Assembly: GCF_018617875.1 (NCBI RefSeq)
Contig: NZ_JACSKZ010000005.1
Span: forward strand, 62,001 to 126,000
Length of the DNA stretch: 64,000 nucleotides
Direction of reading: 5' to 3'
Source: Exiguobacterium algae
GTDB lineage: Bacteria > Bacillota > Bacilli > Exiguobacteriales > Exiguobacteriaceae
Notes under the pieces: generated by a model
Database searches by the model: none
Told to the model about the DNA's origin: nothing
What the model saw: only the letters and a program-made list of their open reading frames with translations
In this document: positions 32,588-41,787 of the stretch, piece after piece
How the letters are laid out: the number at the start of each line of letters is the position of its first letter
Position numbering within the stretch: position 1 is the first letter of the stretch
Position numbers and translations under genes: made by a program

Positions 32588-34231
32588 TCATACACGGAAA
32601 TCCTGGCGCGCCAAGTGACGAATCTTACGGCCGATGCGCCTCGAATTGAAGTAGGTGAGAACAGCGACCACGCCACCCGACCAGAACAGCCAATCATCAG
32701 GCTGTACATAGCCGAGAAGTCCGACAAGAAGTCCGAGAATCATGAGCGCGGAGTTGAACGTTTGTCTATGGAGCAGTTCTTTTGATTCCAGCTCACGTTG
32801 GAACATCGCTTGTTCGGAAAGCCGCTTTCTTGTCGGTTCTTTTAAGTAATTATCCAGTAGCGGCGGGACATTCAATAATTTCTTCGCATAGTTGATCCCG
32901 GTCGTGACGTAACGGTTTTGCAACGTCGTCCCGTCTTCCTCGAGCCACTCGATGACAATCGGTTTGCCGAGTGTGAACAAATCGATTTTCGGGTCGAGGA
33001 TTTGGAGGATTCCGAGTAAGGTCGAGGCGGCCCGGCCGAAAAAGGCGAATTCGGCGGGCAGTTGAATCGGCTCGTTCTTGACGAGCAGTTGGATATCCTG
33101 CAGCACCTTCTCAATCAATTTTGTATCGACGTTGTCGATATCGGTCTCTAAATAAAACGTGACGGCTTTTTCTAAGGCTTGCCGGATATTTTGTTTGTTC
33201 GCAGTCGGGAGAAGGAAGCGTAAATCCTCAAGTCCGTCAACGACGCTGTCATAGTCGAGCGAGATGAAGGCCTGAAGAATTTTACGGATCGTCGCCATGT
33301 CCTGTGAAGTAGTTTGACCGACCATACCGAAGTCGAGCAGGATGATGGTGCCGTCTGCCCGAATCTGGACGTTACCTGGATGGGGGTCCGCATGGAACTG
33401 CCCGCCAAAAAGAAGTTGTTCTGCGGCGAGGGTGAAGAGCCGTTCGGCCAGCGGTGTCCGCTCAATTCCGTGCTCTTTTAGAAAGGCAAGGTCGGTAATG
33501 CGGCGTGCATCGACCCAATCCATTGTCAAGACCCGGTTGGTGCATAGGTGGTCATGATAATCCGGGATGTACACATCCGGGTTATCTGCATATTTCGCTT
33601 TGAAATAAAGGGCATTTTTTAATTCGGTTTGAAAATTTAGCTCATCCCCGATGACAAAAATCATTTGACGATATAAGCTATCTAAGTCGGTTGATTTTGA
33701 GAGGGAAGTGCGCTTCAACATTGTCGTGACGATTCGCATGGCGCGGAAGTCGGTGCGGATGATTTTTTCGATGTTTGGGCGCTGGATTTTTAAGGCGACC
33801 CGCTTACCGTTTTCAAGTAACGTCGCCCCATATACTTCCCCGATTGAAGCGGAAGCGACGGCATCGATGCCGACGTCTTTCACGACTTGCGTATAAGGGA
33901 CGCCCCATTCCGCTTCTAAGATCGCGCGTGATTTTTCCCAACCTGAAGACGGGACGCGGTCGACGAGTTCAGACAGCTCGTTCAAGACGGCAGGAGGCAG
34001 GAGATCGGCACGGATGGATAAGAACTGTCCGAGTTTGATCAACAAGCCCTCGAGCCGGAGTGCGTTTCGTTTATATTCACGGGCCAGCTTCAGCATGAGC
34101 GCCTCATACTCTTCTGTCGTGGCGAGCCCTTGCTGTTGCTTACGGGAAAAAGCGTAAAGCCGGATAATAAATCGGGCGAACATGGAGACGATAATCCATA
34201 TACGGAACAAAGCGATTCGTTTCATAAACAT
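32588..34231 (-). CDS. ABC1/AarF/UbiB family atypical kinase
   Basis: A 547-aa protein with the UbiB-type kinase-like domain. The KxGQ motif appears as LLIKLGQFLSIRADLLP, the A-rich loop as ASIGEVYGA, and the metal site as FHADPHPGNVQIRADGTIILLDFGMVG. Two C-terminal hydrophobic helices (about 495-540) anchor it in the membrane, as in UbiB. The family supports isoprenoid quinone or lipid metabolism through ATPase activity; in menaquinone-using Bacillota its job is unknown. Two close ATG codons exist at 34231 and 34225. It is divergent from the UPF0126 gene. Confidence 0.9.
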   Translation of the reverse strand: MFMKRIALFRIWIIVSMFARFIIRLYAFSRKQQQGLATTEEYEALMLKLAREYKRNALRLEGLLIKLGQFLSIRADLLPPAVLNELSELVDRVPSSGWEKSRAILEAEWGVPYTQVVKDVGIDAVASASIGEVYGATLLENGKRVALKIQRPNIEKIIRTDFRAMRIVTTMLKRTSLSKSTDLDSLYRQMIFVIGDELNFQTELKNALYFKAKYADNPDVYIPDYHDHLCTNRVLTMDWVDARRITDLAFLKEHGIERTPLAERLFTLAAEQLLFGGQFHADPHPGNVQIRADGTIILLDFGMVGQTTSQDMATIRKILQAFISLDYDSVVDGLEDLRFLLPTANKQNIRQALEKAVTFYLETDIDNVDTKLIEKVLQDIQLLVKNEPIQLPAEFAFFGRAASTLLGILQILDPKIDLFTLGKPIVIEWLEEDGTTLQNRYVTTGINYAKKLLNVPPLLDNYLKEPTRKRLSEQAMFQRELESKELLHRQTFNSALMILGLLVGLLGYVQPDDWLFWSGGVVAVLTYFNSRRIGRKIRHLARQDFRV

Positions 34232-34318
34232 ACCGACATCCTTTACAACAGTCGCTCGACTGATCAGATTTTTTGTAACTTAACTTTACCATAGATTACG
34301 TGTCAGAAAGGGCAAGGG

Positions 34319-34924
34319 ATGTTCATGGAGTGGGAATTACTAAACGTCGTCGGAACGATTGCGTTCGCGGCGAGCGGTGCCATCATTGCGATGGATGAGA
34401 AATACGATATTTTTGGGGTGTGGCTCCTCGCATTTATCACGGCCTTCGGCGGTGGTGCGATTCGAAACGTCCTGTTAGGGAACCCCGTCAGTTTGATTTG
34501 GCAACAAAACGACTTGTTTGTTTTATGTTTTCTTGTCGCGCTCCTCATCTTCCTGCTTCCGAGCGTCGTCTTGCCGCATTGGGAGCGCTGGGGGGTCATC
34601 GTCGACGCCATCGGTCTGGTCGCGTTTGCGTTTCAGGGAGCGCAAGTCGCGATTAAACTCGACCTTCCGCTATCGGCCGCGATTGCGGCGGCCGTATTAA
34701 CCGGTGTTGGCGGTGGTGTCGTCCGCGACTTGTTGGCGGGGCGAAAACCACTCGTGCTGCAGTCGGAAGTGTATGCGATTTGGGCCATTTTGATTGCGGT
34801 CATCACCTATTACCTCAAACTGGAGGGTGGGCTGCCTGTATATGGTCTATTAATTGTCGTAGCGACGTTACGAGTGATATCCTACTATCGGAAGTGGAAT
34901 TTACCAGCTCGCAGAGTGAGATAA
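34319..34924 (+). CDS. UPF0126/TRIC family membrane protein
   Basis: A 201-aa protein with seven membrane helices in two repeats, each with the glycine-rich loop of the family (FGGGAIRNVLLG near 37-48 and VGGGVVRDLLAG near 128-139). The fold is that of trimeric intracellular cation (TRIC) channels; bacterial members such as YicG are proposed glycine or cation transporters. AAAGGGCAAGGG lies just ahead; ATG at 34319 or 34325 may be used. The DUF423 gene follows after 12 bases and is probably co-transcribed. Confidence 0.9.
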   Translation: MFMEWELLNVVGTIAFAASGAIIAMDEKYDIFGVWLLAFITAFGGGAIRNVLLGNPVSLIWQQNDLFVLCFLVALLIFLLPSVVLPHWERWGVIVDAIGLVAFAFQGAQVAIKLDLPLSAAIAAAVLTGVGGGVVRDLLAGRKPLVLQSEVYAIWAILIAVITYYLKLEGGLPVYGLLIVVATLRVISYYRKWNLPARRVR

Positions 34925-34936
34925 GGGGGACATAGG

Positions 34937-35302
34937 ATGAAAGGGTTGTTAATGATCGGTGCCGGGTTGATGGCACTTGGAGTGGCGTTCGGTGCGTTCG
35001 GTGCACATGCTTTGAAAGAGCGGTTGGCGCCAAATATGCTCGCCAATTGGCAGACGGGTGTGTTATACCATATGGTCCATGCACTTGGAATCATCGGGAT
35101 TGCGTCGGTACTCATGCGCGTCAGTATCAGTCAATTTAACATCGCCGGTTGGCTCATGTTTGCCGGGATTGTATTCTTCTCAGGAAGTTTATATGTCATG
35201 GCGTTGACCGGTATTACAAAACTCGGTGCTGTCACACCGATTGGCGGAGTATTGTTCATCGCAGCCTGGGTTTTTGTCATCGTTGGCGCATTCAAATTAT
35301 AA
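34937..35302 (+). CDS. DUF423 family membrane protein
   Basis: A 121-aa protein with four hydrophobic helices. The N-terminal GAFGAHALKERL and the WQTGVLYHMVHALG segment are typical of DUF423 (YwdK/YgdD type). Function unknown. It follows the UPF0126 gene by 12 bases behind TAAGGGGGAC and ends at a strong terminator. Confidence 0.88.
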   Translation: MKGLLMIGAGLMALGVAFGAFGAHALKERLAPNMLANWQTGVLYHMVHALGIIGIASVLMRVSISQFNIAGWLMFAGIVFFSGSLYVMALTGITKLGAVTPIGGVLFIAAWVFVIVGAFKL

Positions 35303-35323
35303 GACCGCAATCGAATAAAATGA

Positions 35324-35371
35324 CCTGTCCCGAATCATGTTTCATTGATGAAAGGGGACAGGCTTTTTTTT
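35324..35371 (+). terminator. Intrinsic terminator
   Basis: CCTGTCCC and GGGGACAGG form a GC-rich stem, followed by eight T residues. Confidence 0.85.
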
Positions 35372-35562
35372 ATTCAACCTTCGCTCTTCATCTGCCGATA
35401 AATGGTAAAAGAAGAGAAAATGAAGGTGATTATTATTTGAAAATAAGGTAAAGTGTTTTCTTTTCTAATAAAACATTACGATAGCATTTCAAATATCGTG
35501 TTTTGATAACATATTGATAAATAAAGAGTTTTATCATTTCCTATGTATTTCCCAATTTTCAG

Positions 35563-35618
35563 CGTAATAAAATTGAAATATAACTTTAACAGGAAAATTT
35601 CTAGCAGTTAGATATAAT
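35563..35618 (+). promoter_or_regulatory. Putative promoter region of the M23 hydrolase gene
   Basis: TATAAT at 35613-35618 is a good -10, with no clear -35. CGTAAT-N5-TGAAAT at 35563-35579 has one mismatch per half to the WalR box TGTWAH-N5-TGTWAH and sits near -55. WalR controls cwlO-type genes in Bacillus, so the site is plausible but weak. The rest of the AT-rich stretch 35372-35730 shows no gene. Confidence 0.35.
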
Positions 35619-35730
35619 TAGTTTTGTTGAATCTCAACTCTTTATCGTTTTTGTTACATACTGAAGCGATTGAAATAAGTAAGTTGTCTGGCGCACGGTT
35701 TTGTCATTTTAGAAAGGATGTACCCCGTTC

Positions 35731-37287
35731 ATGAACTGGAAACGCACGGTATCGACACTCACACTCGGAGTGATGCTCATTGGCACGCACACGGTGGCGG
35801 ATGCTTCGACCTCAATTAAAGAAAAGCAGGAACAACAAAAGAAAGTTCAAGAAAAACGTAACGATGTGAAGAAGAACCAGGCTGACACTTCTTCAAAAAT
35901 CGAACAAAATAAGAGCGAAATCTCGAAGGTTCAAGCAGAAGTGAACAAAATGGACGCGCAATTGCAGGACATCATCAATGATGTCGCGATGAAGCGTCAA
36001 GAGATCAAGCGCACGGAAATGAAAATCGAGGATTTAGAGAAAGACATCAAGTCTTATCAGAAGAAGATGAAAGCGCAAGAAAACATGATGAAAGAACGAA
36101 TGGCCACAATGCAAAAGAACGGTGGCGGTTCGATCAACTGGGCAGAATTCATCTTCGGTGCGAAGAACTTCTCCGACCTCGTCACGCGGATGATTTCAGC
36201 GGGAACGATTCAGCGCAATGACCAAGAATTGTTTGATGATTACGAAGCGACGCAAGCGTCTTTGAAAGCAGCGCAAGCGGACTTGAAAGAAGAACGTGAA
36301 TCACTCGTAGAACAACAAAAAGTTCTCGAAGTCCGTCAATCTGAGCTCGAGAAGAAAATGAAAGAGCGCGAAGCGCGCATCAAAGAGCTCGAAGAGAAGA
36401 ACATCAAGTTTGAAACACAAATCTTCGACCTTCAGGAAATCGAAGCGACGTTAGTGGCGCAAGAAGAGGCAATTGCTGCCGAAATCGAAGCACAACGCCG
36501 TGAGGAAGAAGAAGCTCGTCGCCGTGCTGAAGAAGCGGCACGCCAGGAAGCGGCGCGCAAGGCGGAAGAAGCGCGTCAAGCCGAGGCGGCACGAAAAGCT
36601 GAAGCAGCACGTAAGGCTGAAGCGGCTCGCCAAGCAGAAGCAGAGCGACAAGCGGCAGCGTCACGCCAATCAGAGGCGGCGCGTCAGGCAGAGGCAGCAC
36701 GCCAAGCAGAGGCAGCACGTAAGGCTGAAGCGGCACGAAAAGCAGAAGCAGAGCGAAAAGCAGCGGCTGCGGCAGCTCAGAAAAAGCAGAGCAGTACTTC
36801 TAATACCCAGTCTTCTTCAACTTCAAACAAGACGACTCAAAGCAATGTGACGACTTCGACACCGGCTCCATCGAGTGCAATGTTCATCCAGCCGGCTTAT
36901 GGCCGTTTCTCACAAGGTTGGGGACCGGCAAGTGGGGCGTATGGTTATTCGTTCCATAACGGAGCGGATATCGCAGGTCCTGTTGGTACGCCGATTCGTG
37001 CTTCAGCAACAGGTACGGTCATTCGTGCCGGATGGGGTGGTGCATATGGAAACCACGTCATGATTGCCCATGTCATCAATGGTCAAGTGTGGACGACAGT
37101 TTATGCGCATATGAGCTCGGTCTCAGTCAGTGCAGGACAACGTGTCACACAAGGAACGAATATCGGAGCTATGGGAAGTACAGGAAACTCGTCAGGTTCA
37201 CACCTACACTTTGAAATTCATAAAGGCGGCTACTCTTACTCGGCAACGAGTGCAGGTAGCACGGTCAACCCGCGTCAGTTCTTCTGA
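35731..37287 (+). CDS. Secreted CwlO/PcsB-like M23 peptidoglycan hydrolase
   Basis: A 518-aa exported protein. A Sec signal peptide spans about residues 1-26 with cleavage likely near ADAS. A long coiled coil (about 27-255) with the PcsB/CwlO-type NWAEFIFGAKNFSDLVTRM segment follows. Next come an Ala/Glu/Lys/Arg repeat (256-350), a Ser/Thr/Asn linker, and a C-terminal M23/LytM endopeptidase (about 385-518) with zinc motifs HNGADIAG and HLHFE. The coiled coil in such proteins is contacted by FtsEX, which activates the enzyme. CwlO itself ends in an NlpC/P60 domain, so this is a domain swap. AAAGGATG precedes the ATG, and the leader is ~105 nt. Confidence 0.92.
   Translation: MNWKRTVSTLTLGVMLIGTHTVADASTSIKEKQEQQKKVQEKRNDVKKNQADTSSKIEQNKSEISKVQAEVNKMDAQLQDIINDVAMKRQEIKRTEMKIEDLEKDIKSYQKKMKAQENMMKERMATMQKNGGGSINWAEFIFGAKNFSDLVTRMISAGTIQRNDQELFDDYEATQASLKAAQADLKEERESLVEQQKVLEVRQSELEKKMKEREARIKELEEKNIKFETQIFDLQEIEATLVAQEEAIAAEIEAQRREEEEARRRAEEAARQEAARKAEEARQAEAARKAEAARKAEAARQAEAERQAAASRQSEAARQAEAARQAEAARKAEAARKAEAERKAAAAAAQKKQSSTSNTQSSSTSNKTTQSNVTTSTPAPSSAMFIQPAYGRFSQGWGPASGAYGYSFHNGADIAGPVGTPIRASATGTVIRAGWGGAYGNHVMIAHVINGQVWTTVYAHMSSVSVSAGQRVTQGTNIGAMGSTGNSSGSHLHFEIHKGGYSYSATSAGSTVNPRQFF
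36496..36780 (+). repeat. Coding repeat: Ala-rich charged five- to six-residue units
   Basis: Residues 256-350 of the M23 protein are built of many imperfect copies of units such as ARKAE, ARQAE and AERQA, giving near-identical DNA units of 15-18 bases. The region would form a long single helix. Such DNA is prone to slippage and copy-number variation between strains. Confidence 0.85.
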
Positions 37288-37300
37288 TCAACGACCCTTC

Positions 37301-37332
37301 AAGTCCCTTTCGATTGCGAAAGGGACTTTTTG
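37301..37332 (+). terminator. Terminator of the M23 gene
   Basis: AAGTCCCTTTCG and CGAAAGGGACTT form a 12-bp stem with a four-base loop and T residues after it. Confidence 0.88.
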
Positions 37333-37336
37333 TACA

Positions 37337-37368
37337 GAAAAAATCCCCCATCCATTGGAGGGGGATTA
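37337..37368 (-). terminator. Terminator of the amino-acid permease gene
   Basis: On the - strand AATCCCCCTCC pairs with the GGATGGGGGATT side (with a small internal mismatch), followed by six T residues. Confidence 0.82.
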
Positions 37369-37371
37369 GAA

Positions 37372-38733
37372 TCAATTGGCCTGATCTAAGTCTTCAGGTA
37401 CACGGTTTGCTTGACGCAACCGCTCGCGTACGAAGTAAATGACGGTCAAGCCGATCAACCATGGGATACCGAACTTGAGTAAAATGTTGAAGTCGGTAAA
37501 CCATGTCGTGATCATTAAGCTGAGCAATAATACCGCTCCGAGAAGCGGGAGGAACGGATACCCCATCATTCGGACAGGAAGTTTGCGTCCTGTCCATTTT
37601 TTACGGAAGAACAAATGAGAGACGAACACCATCAACCAAGTGAAGATGGCTCCAAACATCGAGATCCCCATCAAGAATGGGTATGACGACTCCATGAAGA
37701 GTTGTAGCAGGGCTGCCAAGACGATTCCGCCTGTTGAAACGAACAATGCAGCTGTCGGAATCCCGTTTTTGCTCACTTTTTTAAATACGTTTGGTGCATC
37801 GCCCGCTTCAGCGAGTGAATACATCATGCGCGTTGAGGCGTAAAGTTGTGCATTCATCGCCGACAGAGCGGCAATCAAGATGACGAAATTCAAAATGCCT
37901 GCTGCGCCAGGAACGTCAAATCGTTCCATGACGAGGACGAATGGGCTTTGGTCAATCCCGGCCTGTTGCCATGGGATGAGCATGAGCATGATGGCAAGTG
38001 TGATCACGTAAAAGAAGGCTAGACGGAATACGGTTGCGCGCAAAGCGCGTGGAACCGCCTTGTCCGGGTCTTTTGCTTCTCCTGCTGTGACGGCTACGAG
38101 TTCCGTTCCGAGGAAACTGAAGAGGGAGATGAAAATTGTCACCCACATCCCGTAAAATCCGAAAGCGAAAAAGCCTTGATCGCCAGCTGTTAACGATTCG
38201 ACTGGAGAACCGGGTTCACCGAATAAAGCCGCTGCACCAAGGATGATGAACAGCATGATTGCAGACACTTTGATGAAGGATAACCAGTACTCGGTCGTCC
38301 CGAACGTATGAACGTGACGGGCGTTAACGTAAATGAGTAATCCACCGAACAGGGCGACCCATACGAATCCGTTCACATCCGGAAACCAGTATTGCATGTA
38401 AATGGCGATGGCACTGACTTCGACACCAATCGCAAGGACGTTCGCCACCCAGTAGGAATAGCGAACCAAAAATCCGGCGAGCGGATGGATATATCGTTCG
38501 GCAATCGTCCCGAATGATCCCGAAGTTGGGTGGGCGACTGTCATCTCGGCGAGGGCACCCATGAGTAACAGGACGATGAACGCGCCGATTGCATAACTGA
38601 CGAGGACGCTTGGTCCTGCTGTTTGAATGGCGAGACCGCTTCCGAGGAAGAGTCCTGTCCCGATCGCACTCCCGAGAGAAATCATCGTGAGCTGTCGCGT
38701 AGACAGTTCTCGTTTGAGTTTGTTTGTTTCCAC
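37372..38733 (-). CDS. Amino-acid permease (APC superfamily, AAT family)
   Basis: A 453-aa membrane protein with twelve helices. It opens with the family motif LSTRQLTMISLGSAIGTGLFLGSG, followed by GPSVLVSYAIGAF, as in Bacillus AapA, YbxG and YtnA proton symporters. The FFSLFSFLGTELVAVTAGEAKDP-like stretch is helix 6 and the loop after it. The transported amino acid cannot be read from sequence. It is divergent from the trp operon and its T-box leaders, but the leader lies on the other strand and does not control it. Confidence 0.9.
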   Translation of the reverse strand: METNKLKRELSTRQLTMISLGSAIGTGLFLGSGLAIQTAGPSVLVSYAIGAFIVLLLMGALAEMTVAHPTSGSFGTIAERYIHPLAGFLVRYSYWVANVLAIGVEVSAIAIYMQYWFPDVNGFVWVALFGGLLIYVNARHVHTFGTTEYWLSFIKVSAIMLFIILGAAALFGEPGSPVESLTAGDQGFFAFGFYGMWVTIFISLFSFLGTELVAVTAGEAKDPDKAVPRALRATVFRLAFFYVITLAIMLMLIPWQQAGIDQSPFVLVMERFDVPGAAGILNFVILIAALSAMNAQLYASTRMMYSLAEAGDAPNVFKKVSKNGIPTAALFVSTGGIVLAALLQLFMESSYPFLMGISMFGAIFTWLMVFVSHLFFRKKWTGRKLPVRMMGYPFLPLLGAVLLLSLMITTWFTDFNILLKFGIPWLIGLTVIYFVRERLRQANRVPEDLDQAN

Positions 38734-38875
38734 AATCGATTCTCCTTTAGCAAAGTGAAATGTTGATGGGAACGACTATAGCAGACACAAAAAATACGTG
38801 TCAATTCGAAAAAATGAGAAGGTGGACGGTTTTTGAGTGGCACATATAGAGGCAAAGTTTTTTTAATTTTTTTAT

Positions 38876-38904
38876 TTGACAGGCTTGGGGCGGGCCTGTA
38901 TAGT
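38876..38904 (+). promoter_or_regulatory. trp operon promoter
   Basis: TTGACA (38876-38881) and TATAGT (38899-38904) are exactly 17 bases apart. Transcription should begin near 38911, just ahead of the first T-box. Confidence 0.88.
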
Positions 38905-38910
38905 ACGAGT

Positions 38911-39193
38911 TAACTTAACTGAAACGAACAAAGGCGTCGACGAAGAGAAGTAACGACGAATCTTGTATGACAGAGAGCTGATGGTTGGTGTGAATCAGTA
39001 TACAGGACGTCGCGAATGGACTTCTGAGCTCTAAACCGAACTTTGAGTAGGCTTTAGCGGGTTACCCACCGTTATCACGGGGAAGCGGATGATTGTCCGT
39101 GAAGTGGGTTCTTAGGAACCAACGAAGGTGGCACCACGGGGTTACTCGTCCTTCTTGTAGCGTAAGCTATGAGGAGACGGGTGACCCCTTTTT
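38911..39193 (+). promoter_or_regulatory. T-box riboswitch 1 (tRNA-Trp)
   Basis: The conserved T-box sequence AAGGTGGCACCACGG lies at 39125-39139 within the antiterminator. Stem I upstream carries the specifier region GCGAATGGACTTCTGAGC, with TGG (Trp codon) at 39017-39019. The terminator follows at 39138-39193: GGGGTTACTCGTC pairs with GACGGGTGACCCC, then a T run. Uncharged tRNA-Trp should stabilise the antiterminator and allow read-through. This T-box is the first of two in series. Confidence 0.92.
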
Positions 39194-39199
39194 CGTTTC

Positions 39200-39462
39200 A
39201 ATAACACAAATCGAGGATTGAGAAGAGTAGCGCGAGAAGACGTTTCGTCCAGAGAGTCAGGGATGGTGGGATCCTGACCGAGGCGTCCGCGTGAATGGAC
39301 TCATGAGAGCATGACTGAAGGAAGAGAGTAGGTCGTGACGGCTTCCCCCGTTATCGGGATACGATGTGATTGCATCGGAGAGTGGATTCTTCGGAATCAA
39401 CGAGAGGTGGCACCGCGGTCTAGAACCGTCCTCCATACGACGACTGTCGTATGGAGTTTTTT
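39200..39462 (+). promoter_or_regulatory. T-box riboswitch 2 (tRNA-Trp), in tandem
   Basis: A second complete leader follows without a promoter of its own that I can see. Its T-box is GAGGTGGCACCGCGG (39404-39418). The specifier region GTGAATGGACTCATGAG has TGG at 39296-39298. The terminator CTCCATACGAC/GTCGTATGGAG (39431-39456) is followed by six T residues, ~30 bases before trpD. Both leaders read Trp, so two uncharged tRNAs are needed for full expression, which sharpens the response. Confidence 0.92.
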
Positions 39463-39491
39463 AATACACATTTTTAGAGGGGGAACAGACG

Positions 39492-40481
39492 ATGATTCAA
39501 CAATTGGAGACAAACGCATTATCAACAGCAGATATGAAAGTGGCAGCAAGCGAAATGTTCCAAGCGGATGAGGCCCAAATCGAACGGGCGCTGCTCGCAC
39601 TGAAAGAACGCGGGGAGACGGCAGAAGAGATGGCGGGACTCGCGGCGTACATCCGTGAAGCGGCACAGTTCCCCCCAACGGATTTACCGGTACTTGATGT
39701 GTGCGGCACTGGCGGCGACGGGGCGCACACGTTCAACATCAGCTCGACCGTCGCGTTCGTTCTGGCCGGTCTCGGTATTCCGGTCGCCAAGCACGGGAAT
39801 CGAAGTGTATCGAGTCGATCGGGGAGTGCCGACGTCCTCGAGGCATTGAACGTTCCAATCGTGAAGACGGCGGAAGAAGTACATGCCGACTTAGGAAGGA
39901 CGAACTTGAGTTTCCTGTTTGCCCAGCATGTACACCCGATCATGAAGCACGTCATGCCGGTCCGGAAACGACTGGCGACGGCGACCATCTTCAACCAAAT
40001 CGGACCGCTTACGAATCCGCTTCGTCCGAAAAGACAACTTGTCGGTGTCTATCATCCATCCCTAATCGAGAAGATGGCAACCGCAATGCGTCATCTCGGC
40101 GTGGAGCGTGGCATGGTCGTCCACGGTGCAGGTGGTCTCGACGAAGCGAGTCTTGCCGGTGTGAACGACGTGTACTTCTTCGATGGGGAACAGACGGCGC
40201 GCTACGCGGTCGACCCACGGGATGTCGGCTTGATGCGGGCACCGCTCGAAGCATTACGCGGGGGCACACCGGAAGAGAACGCTGCGACACTTCTCGCCGT
40301 GTTGAACGGAGAAACAGGTCCGGCGCGAGACGTCGTCTTATTGAACGCAGCACTGGCTCTTTGCACGTATGGGACGACTTCAACGCTCCGTGCGGGAGTG
40401 AACGAGGCGAAACGAAGCATTGATGAAGGACACGCCTTGCGCGTATTACAACACTTACAACGTACGGAGGTAGAGGCATGA
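39492..40481 (+). CDS. trpD: Anthranilate phosphoribosyltransferase
   Basis: A 329-aa enzyme that joins PRPP to anthranilate in the second step of tryptophan synthesis. The glycine-rich PRPP loop is VCGTGGDGAHTFNISS, followed by KHGNRSVSSRSGSADVLE and the anthranilate/PRPP-side motif FLFAQHVHPIMKHVMPVRKRL. It is the first gene after the tandem T-box leaders; trpE and trpG, normally ahead of it, are absent here. Ribosome site AGAGGGGGAAC. It overlaps trpC by four bases. Confidence 0.95.
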   Translation: MIQQLETNALSTADMKVAASEMFQADEAQIERALLALKERGETAEEMAGLAAYIREAAQFPPTDLPVLDVCGTGGDGAHTFNISSTVAFVLAGLGIPVAKHGNRSVSSRSGSADVLEALNVPIVKTAEEVHADLGRTNLSFLFAQHVHPIMKHVMPVRKRLATATIFNQIGPLTNPLRPKRQLVGVYHPSLIEKMATAMRHLGVERGMVVHGAGGLDEASLAGVNDVYFFDGEQTARYAVDPRDVGLMRAPLEALRGGTPEENAATLLAVLNGETGPARDVVLLNAALALCTYGTTSTLRAGVNEAKRSIDEGHALRVLQHLQRTEVEA

Positions 40482-41239
40482 GTTATTTAACAAAAATCAT
40501 CGGAACGAAAATCGAAGAGGTTAGTCGCATGCAGCCAATCGATGTGGCTGTGACAAAGCCAATCGCTCTCTTGAGTCGAATGAATGAAGGGTTCCACATC
40601 ATCTCGGAAATCAAACGATCGTCTCCCTCGAAAGGAATGATTCGGGAAACGGTCGACGTCGCCGAACGCGCTCGTCAATACGAACAAGCCGGTGCGACGA
40701 TGATCTCCGTTTTGACAGACACGACGTATTTCAACGGGTCCTTTGACGATTTGCGACAAGTCGCCGAGGTCGTCACGATCCCGGTGCTCTGTAAAGATTT
40801 CATCATCGATGAACGACAACTCGACTATGCGAAGCATTACGGAGCGAGTGTGGCCCTTCTCATCGTGGCGGCCCTTCATCCGAAGCGTCTCCACGAATTG
40901 ACGCGATACGCTCGCTCCATCGGTCTCGACGTCTTAGTTGAAATACATGACGAGACGGAGTTGCGTATCGCACTCGAACTTGATGACGTATTGATCGGCA
41001 TCAATAACAGAGACTTAAAGACGTTCGAGGTATCCCTCGAGACATCGATTGATTTGATGAAACGCTATCCCGACGTCACCTTCGTCAGTGAAAGTGGCGT
41101 CAGTACGGTCGAGGCGGCTGCGCGCCTACAAGAAGCCGGGGCAAGCGCCATTCTCGTCGGGGAAGCACTCATGCGTGAAGAAAACCCGACCCGGTTACTC
41201 GAGGAGTTGAAAACATGTTCGTTAAAATCTGTGGAGTAA
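40478..41239 (+). CDS. trpC: Indole-3-glycerol-phosphate synthase
   Basis: A 253-aa TIM-barrel enzyme that closes the indole ring. Marks are SEIKRSSPSKGMI, the catalytic Lys in VLCKDFIID, GINNRDLKTFEV, and FVSESGV near the phosphate site. The start overlaps the trpD stop (ATGA) and the end overlaps trpF by 25 bases, so translation is coupled. Confidence 0.95.
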   Translation: MSYLTKIIGTKIEEVSRMQPIDVAVTKPIALLSRMNEGFHIISEIKRSSPSKGMIRETVDVAERARQYEQAGATMISVLTDTTYFNGSFDDLRQVAEVVTIPVLCKDFIIDERQLDYAKHYGASVALLIVAALHPKRLHELTRYARSIGLDVLVEIHDETELRIALELDDVLIGINNRDLKTFEVSLETSIDLMKRYPDVTFVSESGVSTVEAAARLQEAGASAILVGEALMREENPTRLLEELKTCSLKSVE

Positions 41240-41787
41240 AGACAGAGGAAGCTGTCCAGGCAGCGGTTGAAGCGGGAGCGGATGCCGTCGGCTTCGTATT
41301 CGCACCGAGTTCCCGTCAAATCGACGTGACAACAGCAAAGGAACTAGCGGCACAAATTCCACAATCGGTACGAATCGTTGGTGTGTTTTTAAGTCCTTCA
41401 ATGGAAGACATCGAACAAGCGATGGAAGTAGGGCTGACGGATTTACAAATTCACCATCGGACGCAATCAATAGAAGACCTTCGAATCTTCGGAATACCGA
41501 TTATCGATGCATCGAGCGAAGAGGAGGCAGATGTGCGGTTGATGGACCACCCGACCCCGGGAAGTGGGCAAGTATTAGACTGGAGCTCAATGGTCCGACC
41601 ACAGCGTCCGTTTTGGCTAGCGGGCGGGCTATCTCCAGATAATGTGAGACAAGCGATTCAAACGATTCAACCAGACGGCGTCGATGTCTCGAGCGGTGTC
41701 GAGACGGACGGTGTAAAAGATATTGAAAAAATTCGCACGTTCGTTCGACGTGCCAAGGAGGAAACGAGATGTATGCACAACCAGTGA
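41215..41787 (+). CDS. trpF: Phosphoribosylanthranilate isomerase
   Basis: A 190-aa TIM-barrel isomerase. It begins [13 protein letters not shown], with the conserved Cys base, contains the [11 protein letters not shown] motif, and ends with [14 protein letters not shown] and [15 protein letters not shown], the phosphate-binding region. It is slightly short for the family (~205). Overlaps trpC by 25 and trpB by 19 bases. Confidence 0.94.
   Translation: MFVKICGVKTEEAVQAAVEAGADAVGFVFAPSSRQIDVTTAKELAAQIPQSVRIVGVFLSPSMEDIEQAMEVGLTDLQIHHRTQSIEDLRIFGIPIIDASSEEEADVRLMDHPTPGSGQVLDWSSMVRPQRPFWLAGGLSPDNVRQAIQTIQPDGVDVSSGVETDGVKDIEKIRTFVRRAKEETRCMHNQ

Noticed and set aside
36496-36780. Repeat DNA as CRISPR or mobile-element repeat
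   Set aside because: It is an in-frame coding repeat of the M23 protein, without spacers or terminal inverted repeats.
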